Assembly: GCA_031213475.1 (NCBI GenBank)
Contig: JARUPZ010000016.1
Coordinates: 5,089,491 to 5,153,490, forward strand
DNA length: 64,000 bases
Source of the DNA: Nereocystis luetkeana
Taxonomy: Eukaryota > Sar > Phaeophyceae > Laminariales > Laminariaceae
Direction of reading: 5' to 3'
Under the pieces are notes generated by a model that worked only from the letters and a program-made list of their open reading frames with translations, searched no databases and was not told the DNA's origin. The translations under genes and the position numbers were made by a program. Below are positions 55,410-64,000 of this stretch, piece after piece. Within the stretch, counting starts at the first letter, position 1. Each line of letters starts with the position of its first letter.

Positions 55410-58400
55410 TCAAGTACTCAGCCGGAGGCGTTTTGGATCCGGTTCTCCCCCAGACGTGGGTGCCTGCTGGTCCGCAGTCGCGGCAGCATCGGCGCCCCCC
55501 CCCCCCCCCCCCTCCTCCTCCCCCCCCTCTCCCCCCCCTGCCACTGCTCGGTCCGCCTCGTTTCCGTTGGAGGGCGGACTGCCGGCACTTTCTACCCCTT
55601 CCCCACCCCCACCCTCATCCACCGCCGCACGTCTACCCTCCGTAGTCGGGCTGGCTCCGTTGGCTATCGAACCGATACCGCCGGCACCACCACCACCGCC
55701 GTCGCTGTCACCGACGCCTCCCTCCCCCCCTCCCTCCCGCCTACCGCGATCGCTACAACTCCTACTGTTACTGTTACCGCCGCTAGCCAGGGCCTCCGCA
55801 TCATCTCCTGCTCCCACCCCCGCCTCCGTTGTACCCGCCCCTGCTTTTGCTTCTGCTCCTGTTTCTGCTCCTGCAGCAGGCGGCATGCCTTCGGGCCGCG
55901 TGGAGGAGGTGGAACCTTCCAAGGGCATCTCTTCACTCCGCCGGCCATCATCCGCGTCGCTGTTCCCCCCCGCGACCACGACCAACATCGGTGTGGGTGG
56001 CGCGGTGGGGGTCAGGCCGCCGCCGCCGCCATCACCACCACCATCACCACCATTACCACCAAGCCCACTGCCGCCGCTTTCACCGCCGCCGGTGGTTTCC
56101 TCCTCCACTGCCTTCATAGGCAAAGGACCGACGTCGTCATCGCTGTCATCTTCGTCACCGTAAGCAACAAGACTTAAGCCTGATGGGAGTTGTAAAACAG
56201 CGGCAGGTGGCACCCGGGGGGAAATGGAGGGAGTTGAAGAGAGAAGTGAGGGAGGGAGGGAGGGAGGGAGGGAGGGAGGCCACAAAAAAATGACTAAGAG
56301 TACGTGGCATGGTACCATATGATACTGAAGGCGAACTTCTCGAAAACGCCGTAACGACTCGCCCCTCCTCAACAGGGCCTTCCTCCAGCAACAGCAGCAG
56401 CAGTAGAGCAAACCCTTGAGCGGCCGCCGACGGCCGCTTCTGGACCCCCCGTGCCCCTCCCCGCTTCCGTTCCCTTCACCCCTGTCCGCAACGCCAACAA
56501 AAAACTCCGAAAGCATCTCTGGCTTTCAACAAGCGCAGCCCCTCCAACCCCCATTCTCCCCTTGGTGGTATTATTACGGGGGACCACAGTTAATAGGACC
56601 AAAAATTGTCAGTAAAAATGGTTGAATATATAGGTCTTCATGTATACCATAGGTCCTATTAACTATGGTCCCCCGTAAGAGTATCAATAGCCAATTCATA
56701 CCTGGTAGCCGTCTTCTGCATGAAGTTACAGTAACTGATATGATACATACACATACTTACAATTATCCTTTTCCTAAAATCACTTGATTATAAGCACCTG
56801 CCTCACGCTCAGCGAGTCTCCCACGATTTTTTGTCGCTTCTATATACGATCTTTGCTTTCTTCGCGTTAATTGCTTTCTTTGCGTGCTTGCTTCTCGTGC
56901 CACATTTGTTTCCCCGGAACAATAGAAACAAAATCTCGGAAAAAGAAAAAGTCGATTTTGTTTTTTCAGCGGTTTGGGAGGTTCTCTTTTGCTTTTTTTC
57001 ACCGGCTGGTTGAAGTTTCTTTTGCACTTCCAGTTATTTTTTTCCTTTTTTTCTTCTTCCGTTTCGTGTGCGAAGTGTGTAGTCGGAGCACGGCGACGCG
57101 GGGGAGCCCGGCGCCGTCGCGGGTGTCGGCGGATGCTGGCGGGTAGAGGGGGGGTTGCAAGGAGCGCGGTCGCGGTTTTCGTGGCTAGGCGTCGTGTGTG
57201 CCTCGAGACACAAGGAAAGCATGAATGGGCTCTGTTTTGCCTCCATCTGAAAACTTAGACTGAGCATGTACGAGACCATAAGGGTCATTCGGGATTGCAA
57301 GCTAACATTCAAGCGGTGCAAATTTTTGCGACCACGCTGAATGAACTATACAGAGACGTATGCCGTCTGACCATCGACATCGTCGAGCTGGCGAACGAGG
57401 GTCACGGTGAGCACCGGGCTTCACGCGGGGCGGGCGACGGGGATCACTGTGACAGAGAGGGAGGAAAGCTTTACCCGGACCGAATCGGTGGCGAGGTAGT
57501 CGAGAGAGGGGCGGGCGGCGTGCGAGGCTGAGAGAGAAGCTCTGCTGTTTTTTTTGTTTTTTTTTACTGGTGCAAGGCGTTCCAGGGGCAGGCAATTATT
57601 ACATGAGAGGGGACGTGGATTTTTTTTCCTCTTCCCGAATCTTTCGGTTTCATTTTCATTGTTTTTGCGGTGCTGCTGCTGTGCCATGTTGTGCTTTCTC
57701 GTTCGTACATACCAGGTACATACAGCATATCAAAAGAAGAAAATCAGTACCGTACCTGCGGTATGTATGTACATACGTACGTACGTACGTACGTACGGCA
57801 TGTGACTCTTGGCCTTATCAAGTCACCAATTTGAAACTACAGTAGCGGGAAGGGGGTAGAAGAGCCTGCTATGTGACCCCGGATCTGAGTCACGAGTTGG
57901 TAGGAGAGAGAAAAGAAGATGTGCGAAGATAATAAACGAGATGAGCGAAACAAAAAAAACAAAACAAAAAAAAACTACAACAATCATAAATATATATATT
58001 CAATCATCGACCTCCTGTCCGCTTCGCGTAATTCGATGTACTTTTTCTTCCTGAACGAGAGTAGCGGGCGGCGTAGGCCGCCCGCGGAGCGAAGCGCCTT
58101 GTACCACTTACTATTTGTTTTTTCTAGGTGACGAACCAACAGAGGCTTGTCAACCTCTGTTAACAGCCTGCCAGGTGTACATAACAGCCTCCCTCCCCCC
58201 CTACCTCCAAAATCCTACCCCCATCCCTATCCTACAAACCTCTTCCTTCGCACCTCCCCTGCCCCCCCCCCAAACCGCCTGATATCGAGTACACCCCCCC
58301 TGACGTGCTCCGTCCCGGCATTGTAGCGATGCGAGGGTCTATCGTCATACGAATACGGCCATGCATGATAATGAGTACACCCCCCCCACACACACAGCTT

Positions 58401-61400
58401 GCACTCCCACCTCCTCCTGCTGCTGCTCCTCCGTTGGCTCGGTGCGGCCCTATTCCCGCCGCTCCGTCGCCGCTACCGCCACCGCCGGCGCCGCCGTCTG
58501 AACCCATCCCGGACCAGCGGCCGTCTCCCGCAATCCCCACCCCCGCCCCCGCTTCATCGTCGTCCTCGTCCGACTCGTTAAAGTACGCCTCGTCGCCGTC
58601 CTCCTCGGCCATCTTGCGCCGGTTTTGCGCCGCCCGGTTACCTCTGCTCGCGATTCCACCGTGCCCCCCCAATAGACCAACACCAACAAAGATGTTCAAA
58701 ACACGTACACATACACACGAGCCGGAGGTGCGTCATGGAGGGAAAGGGGGGGGGGGGGGGGGGGGAGGGGGTTGGTCAGTAGACAGAAAGCTTGGCTTCA
58801 TGATGAATGATATCATACGTACAAGGTACGAAGCATTCGGTAACCTACGGTGGAGTGTGCGGGCCTTCCGATGACATAAGCGCAAAGGCTAGTTGCTGGT
58901 CTCATTATGAATATGAAAAAAGCACAGTCCTTCGTACATCATACCTGGTGTATATCAAGTACTGCATATCCCTCTGTCAATCTTTACGGTCTCGGTTCCT
59001 ATTTGTAGGGAGCAAAATGCAAAAAAATAAATCTACTGGTGAAGGAGGTCAGAAAGGGGCTCTTGGCCGAAGGCTCTGGTCGCGGCAAACTTGTCGATGG
59101 GTAGGTGGGCGGGTGAGGTTTTCTATACCGCTTCGTAACCCTGGCGATGCCTTCTTCCCTATACGGCGAGGTGAAACCGAGGTGGCTCTCGAAAGCCCTT
59201 CGGAAGCCCACCGCGAGCGAGCGCTTTGTATCTATCTGGCAGTGGTAGCAGCAAACCGGTTGATGTGAAATACCGCAACGATACTCGTATTTGCTGAAGC
59301 GCCACGAAGGTGTGGTGAAACACGAAACAGAAAAAAAAGGCGCAAACAAAGAGACAGGGCACCCTCCCTCCCCTTTACCCCCCCCCCCCCTCCCCCCTCA
59401 ACCAGCCCCTCCGTCCCTCCCCACAAACGCAAAAACTCAAGCTCACCTGCCCCCGCCCCCGCCACCACCCCCGCCAGCCCCAAGACCGCCGCCACCACCA
59501 CCGTCCACGCCGAAGTCTCGATCGCGGTTCTCTCGAAGGTCCACGTTCTGCTCGTGCTTGAGCTTGATGCCCTCGAGGGTGGCCGAGTGCAAAACTTCGA
59601 GGAAGGAAGCCGAGAATCGCTCCACCACGTGTTCCACAAGACTCTTCACGTTTTCTGCGCGGATGAACTGTTCAATTTATGAGGATATGTTTTGAAAAAA
59701 AAAAAAAAAATGGGAAAGGAAAGGAAAGGAAGGAGAAAAAGAGGGAAGGGGGGTGGGGGGGGAGGGTGGTATAGGTGATAGGGGTTGTGAGTGGAGGGAG
59801 AAGACGATGATCCGTGTCATAGATGATGTATGTGTCACACTCAGAAAAAGAAGGAAGTTTTTCTTTCAGTTGAAGGAGGCATATCTAGCAATGGACAATG
59901 GCGTAGTACCGCTTTTGTTCCGGTTCGCGTGAAACGACTACGTACACATGCATGTTTTTACACCTTATCTGTTGTACGTTTTCACGTACGGTACCACCGT
60001 ACCTACGACTAAAAAAGAGTACCAGGTAGTTACCAATTCATGCCGTTTCCAGAAATATGATACGGAAGCTTTACTCGGGAGGGGTCAGAGGGTGGGTGGG
60101 GTCACCGAATCGACAAAACGGGTGGCGTGACCCCCGTCAGGTAGTGCCCGCAGTGACCCGCGCCCCGTCACTCCCCATCTTTGGTACCTACGAGGTATGG
60201 TATGGGCAGCTCTAAAAGGCTAATATGTCCTCAATACTTTTTACCGGGTATATATTGTACATCTATACGAGCATATGCTTTGAACTAGCGTGCCGATGCA
60301 TTACTGCTACGACCAGCTCCAAAACACTTGGGGGGGAAACACACACTTTGAACATCTCTCTCACCCTCACAAGCGCGATTCCCCCAGACCGCACAGATAG
60401 TGCATACATCAGGGGTACCTCGCAGACAAAAATACAAATCAAGCGTTCCATCGGCCCCGACAGAACTACTGTAGGTCACCAAAAGAGGATCTGATCTGAT
60501 CTGATCTGATCTGTTCCGAGTATGGAAAAATGATGAAACCCTCTCTCACCTCTACGAGCTCGATGACGGCAGAGTTGATCAGGTTGTCACGACCGCGGTT
60601 CTCGCGGAACAGAGCAAATACAGGCGCCAAGAGGTTGTTTTTCACCAGATACCTGTCACCACAATCACAACAACGACAAAAAGAAGAAAAAAAAAAAAAG
60701 AGTGACGAACAGAAACGGGCAAGGTCGAGAAACAAAACCAGGCCAAAATTGTGAGTGAAAATACGAACGCATATTTTTCCGGATACAAAACTAAACCGCC
60801 ACAAAAAAAAGAGGTTAAAACGTGCCGGCGTTGCTTCTGTTACGAACAGTATCAATAATTTCTATTAATATTATTTGTAAGTACCTGGTGTTATTAATAG
60901 TTTCTTAATAGTTATTAATATCAACATCAATTATCGTACATCGATATCGATACAAATATCAGTATACACATCGCACTATTGCCGCAGCGGAATGCTTCGA
61001 GTATATACCCAGATACCAGGTACGGACGGAGCACTCACAAGTTAGCGTCAGCAAAGGATACGTGGTGCAAAATATTCTTGTTCGGGCTCAAGGTTGACAT
61101 TTTGAAACTCTACAAGAAGAAGAAAAAACACCCAGCGAAAAAAAAAAAGAAGCGACAGCACTCAAAAAACACCCAGCGAAAAAAATAAATAAACACCTAG
61201 CTCTTATCGCACCTGTTATAAAACTCGTCCTTGATGCCGACGCAGCTGCGGAGGAAGCGGATGGCCGCGAGTTGGAGGTACCGATCCTTACAAGACAGCA
61301 GTCTCAGCACCCGCGACACCTGCGCGCACCCACCCAGCCCCACCCGCCCGCCACCCATCGCCGCCGACGCGAGAGAAAGTTCGACGACGACATCGCCATA

Positions 61401-63668
61401 ACCGAGAATACATCATCCATAGTTTTATCATCCATAGCCCGAACGAAGCCCATCATCCATTGCGCATCATTCCATCGTCCATCATCACCCATAGTTCCAT
61501 CATTGCACCATCCATGGTCAGTGGTAGCATCACCCATCGCCCATCACATTTCCATCGTTGGTCACCCATCGGGCATTGACCGAAAGAAGATAGATGTACC
61601 GGAGGAAGCCGATAGATAATATTCGAGCCGGTTCGTTCGTTCAGATCGTCGCGGCGGAGCGGAGGTGAAAAAGTTTGCCGGCCGAGATGAAAAAAGAGAA
61701 CAAGAGAAACGGGGGCAAACAAAAAAGGGAACACAACAAGACGAGAGTGTCAAGAGACAGGTTTGCAAAAACAAAGATGAAGCAAAGACGACACGTATAA
61801 TATCGATATACTGTGATAGAGGGAGAGAGTCAAAGCCAGGTTTAGAGATAAGAATACAACACGCCAACAAGAAGACAGCACGAAATGATGGTGATGAAAA
61901 AGGAATAGGCAGAGGCTTGAAAAAGAGGGTAAGAAGGATAAGGCACAAAAGAGACAGTCGAAACAGTAGTAGAGACGGCGATACAGAGGTAGACCATAGT
62001 CATATATGGGAACCGAGAAAAAGCGGGCCAGATTACGCGACAGGTACCGCTAGTGATAGTGGCGGCGGAGGAAAAACAGCTGTGTCCGAACCTGTCTTCC
62101 TCGCACACATACCAAGCGCAGTGCATACAACAAAACAGCACATAGAACACATACGGCACAGAATGCGGACTAAACTCCCCAACCAAGCACAACCGCTCCG
62201 GCCGGTAACCGCCCCAACCAAGCACAAACGTTTGCACCTATTGTAGAACCTATCGCCATTTCCCTCCACCCTCACCCCCAGCCACCCCCCCTCCCACCCA
62301 ATCACCCTCCCCCCCCCCCCCCCCTCCCGCACCAACCCACCCACCCGTGCCTTGCTCTTTACCACATCCACCCCCTACCCCACCCCCCTCCGAATACCCA
62401 CCACGTTATTCCGCAGCACGAAGTACTTCATGCGGAAGGTGTGGCTCCTCACGCAAAACGAGAGCAGGTCGCAGATGTGCCCTCGCGACACCTGGACCAT
62501 GTCCGATCTCGCCTCCACCCCCCCTCCCGCCCCCGCCACCCCCGACCCGTCCCCCGTCCCCGGCCCACGTAATAACGCCTCTCCGTTGCTTCCCGCTGGG
62601 GCGGCTTCCCCTGTAGTGGATGGTGGTTGGTGGGAGGTTTCATGGTGAGGAAAGGGCGTGATTCTGCGAGATGCCCCTCTCTTTGTTTCATCTCTTTTAT
62701 CAGAGTCGTTCGTTGAGAGCTGCATAGACCATGGACCAGCTTTGAAGCAATGGTTGAAACATGTGGAGGCTTAGACCCTAACCCCGACCGCTTGATAATT
62801 TTCTCGGAATAAAACTCAATGAGGAGGCAGAACAGTGTGGACCATCAACATTTTCATCAAAACCGGACCAAGCCGTAAACACAAATGCCAACACTACAGC
62901 TGTATAGACAGGGGCACTACGAACTATACACCACTCTTGTCGTCCACTGCAAGGAAAGTTCGGATACAATATTAACGTACAAATGGTCTTTGCATCTCGG
63001 TACAGAGTATCACGCTGGACGGAAATGCAAGGACCGCTTAGTCTATACCTGGTATACCAGGTACCAATTTTTAAACTTTCCTCACATTTCCTCTCAGAGC
63101 GATGGTATAGTACAACTACTAACGTGCCGTGTAAAGGCCAACACACTGCGTCTATACATATACGTATCATAATCAAGCGTCAGCAGTACATACAGCACGT
63201 TCCGCCCCCTGTCGCCGTTGACACGAAAAACGCCTCTTCCACAGACCATGAACAAACAAAAATGTACAAAAAAAGCACGAGGGAAGACACCAAAAAACCA
63301 AACCAAACAGCGAGAGAGCTATTAACAGCTACGTACCGATATCGGTATGCGTAACCGATATATGGCAGCTACCGGTACCTTCCAAGCCTAAGCCTACCCC
63401 CTTGATACGTCACCATCACGTCGTACAAACTCCTCCGTGTCGTGACTTTTTCTCCAAACCTGGCTTAGCGACTCTCTCGATACCGCTACGCCTACCGCTG
63501 CCGTTACGGCTGCGGGTACCGTTGTACACGCGTACCTTCTGCCGAAAGGTCTCCGAGCCAGAAGGGTTCGACAAGCCAGTGCACGTAGTGGTCATAAAAT
63601 ATGCCAAGAAAGGTGTCCCGGTCGGGCTGCCCCTCCATCGTCTCCGTATCCAAAGCCATCCGACAGAT
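55410..63668 (-). CDS. PPP4R3: Protein phosphatase 4 regulatory subunit 3 (SMEK/falafel family), 5' truncated by the window edge
   Basis: Seven 3' exons: 63668-63536, 62610-62402, 61319-61213, 60652-60550, 59667-59447, 58643-58411 and 56179-55410 (TGA). They give 591 residues with phase-matched GT/AG sites. The subunit targets PP4 to substrates in DNA repair, cell division and transcription. The armadillo-like region is clear: TFLGIFYDHYVHWLVEPF; LLSFCVRSHTFRMKYFVL; LQLAAIRFLRSCVGIKDEFY; NRYLVKNNLLAPVFALF then RDNLINSAVIELVEFIRAEN; VKSLVEHVVERF then GIKLKHEQN. The acidic EDGDEAYFNESDEDDDE corresponds to the DEEEMWFNTDEDD block of animal proteins. The last exon opens LSLVAYGDEDDSDDD, like the animal GLVGLVDYPDD motif. 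It then runs through Gly/Ala/Glu-rich low complexity to a basic end, DPKRLRLST. The N-terminal domain and start lie beyond 64000. Confidence 0.9.
56240..56282. repeat. (GGGA)n simple repeat
   Basis: GGGAGGGAGGGA run about 60 bp upstream, in transcript sense, of the last PPP4R3 exon. On the minus strand it is a CCCT pyrimidine tract near the splice acceptor, like the tract beside the last EF-hand exon at 6868. Confidence 0.8.
56572..56679. mobile_element. MITE family A, copy 8
   Basis: TATTACGGGGGACCACAGTT and AACTATGGTCCCCCGTAAG ends, AATAGGACC / GGTCCTATT, and the TATATAGGTCTTCATGTATACC centre close to the copy at 21245. Last PPP4R3 intron. Confidence 0.88.
57257..57406 (+). CDS. Candidate exon on the opposite strand inside a PPP4R3 intron
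   Basis: Between ACTTAG and a GTGAGC donor the plus strand reads a helical-looking stretch (IQAVQIFATTLNELYRDVCR, then IDIVELANEGH) with G/C third positions in its second half. A competing frame starts at ATG 57266 and reads MYETIRVIRDCKLTFKRCK. The minus strand has stops. No partner exon was found, so it may be a decayed insertion or an unrecognised nested gene. Confidence 0.2.
57740..57800. repeat. (GTAC)n microsatellite
   Basis: GTATGTATGTACATACGTAC leads into a self-complementary run of GTAC units, so it can form cruciforms. PPP4R3 intron. Confidence 0.85.
57850..57990 (+). repeat. CCGGATCTGAGTTAC family copy
   Basis: AGAAGAGCCTGCTATGTGAC, CCCCGGATCTGAGTCACGAG and the GAGAGAGAAAAGAAG tail match 30410-30600. 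PPP4R3 intron. Confidence 0.55.
58260..58400 (-). repeat. CATGCATGG-CCGTAGTCG family repeat, reverse copy
   Basis: ACGTGCTCCGTCCCGGCATT, GTAGCGATGCGAGGGTCTAT, CGTCATACGAATACGGCC and ATGCATGATAATGAGTAC, flanked on both sides by C-runs. It ends about 10 bp from PPP4R3 exon 58411-58643, so the insertion abuts the splice donor region. Confidence 0.6.
60488..60517. repeat. (CTGAT)n pentamer repeat
   Basis: Five ATCTG units in a row in a PPP4R3 intron, 35 bp from an exon end. Confidence 0.8.
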
Positions 63669-63689
63669 CTGCAGTGAGCGGCGGGGGGA

Positions 63690-63905
63690 AGGGGGTGGGG
63701 TACTCATTCGCTGCTTGCCTTCAAGTCCTTTCACAAATTTGACCACGAATCCATTTTGAGACGGAGCACCGTTCTTGCTCCTACAGTAGTAGTGGAGACA
63801 CCGACATTTTGGTCGCTCCTCGCGTTTTTTCCCCCATATATTACCTACGAGACTCTTCGCTTATCTTATGCCCTTTTTTCCTGTGGAAGGGGAGCGTGCG
63901 ACAAC
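63690..63905 (+). repeat. GTACTCATTCGTTGC repeat, related to the CATGCATGG family
   Basis: GGGGTACTCATTCGCTGCTT, TGACCACGAATCCATTTTGA, GACGGAGCACCGTTCTTGCT, GGAGACACCGACATTTTGG and CCCCCATATATTACC parallel 20830-21050 and the right half of 8735-8960. No PPP4R3 exon was seen between here and 64000. Confidence 0.55.
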
Positions 63906-64000
63906 GACGTCGACGGAAAAAGACGGCGGCAGCAACGGCTCAGGGTGGGCATGACGCCATCGACCGACGTCCAGCGTCAACCAACACCCACAGTAGTAAG

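Overview
This is a eukaryotic nuclear window. Three conserved genes can be rebuilt exon by exon from phase-matched GT/AG splice sites: UBE2S, RTF1 and PPP4R3. Introns are long (0.2-5.6 kb), GC-rich coding exons sit in repeat-rich non-coding DNA, and poly-Ala, poly-Ser, poly-Asp and poly-Gly tracts are common. This fits a stramenopile with a repeat-rich genome, most likely a brown alga. That placement is inferred from gene structure and composition. I see no bacterial operon, CRISPR array or phage module, and I recognised no rRNA or tRNA gene.

Layout, left to right. 1-4.4 kb is repeat DNA: a TACCCGGG-type repeat with a MITE inserted in one copy, a five-unit array of about 170 bp, and a diverged AGATC-family element. 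4.4-5.8 kb holds a minus-strand gene for a basic low-complexity protein. 6.6-11.0 kb holds a minus-strand EF-hand gene in at least four exons. 12.6-14.4 kb holds weaker gene pieces: a candidate membrane-segment exon (minus) and a short secreted-protein gene (plus). 16.0-18.3 kb is a three-exon gene for a small SANT/Myb-like protein. 18.3-25.7 kb is mostly repeats, including a 0.94-kb element with inverted ends, plus one orphan 3' exon near 21.5 kb.

25.7-33.0 kb is UBE2S on the minus strand, the E2 that extends K11-linked ubiquitin chains with the APC/C in animals. 33.6-51.8 kb is RTF1 on the plus strand, a Paf1-complex Plus3 protein of about 1,020 residues in eight exons. The two genes are head to head with 653 bp between their start codons. 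55.4 kb to beyond the right edge is PPP4R3/SMEK on the minus strand, the protein phosphatase 4 regulatory subunit; seven 3' exons are present and the 5' part lies outside the window. RTF1 and PPP4R3 converge on 3.6 kb of repeats.

The rest is built from at least eight recurring non-coding families. The clearest are a 105-120 bp MITE ending in TATTACGGGGGACCATAG (8 copies), a 215-290 bp AGATC-rich element with CACCTCGGACAGA-type ends (8 copies), and an 80-105 bp hairpin element with CTGCAGTCCCGTTTTGGGG arms (5 copies). There is also a homopolymer-associated family, a SINE-like pair and a GACCCG-repeat element. Short words such as TACCAGGTA recur throughout. The main novelty lies in these repeat families and in lineage-specific insertions in RTF1 and UBE2S. 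I did not find a new enzymatic system.
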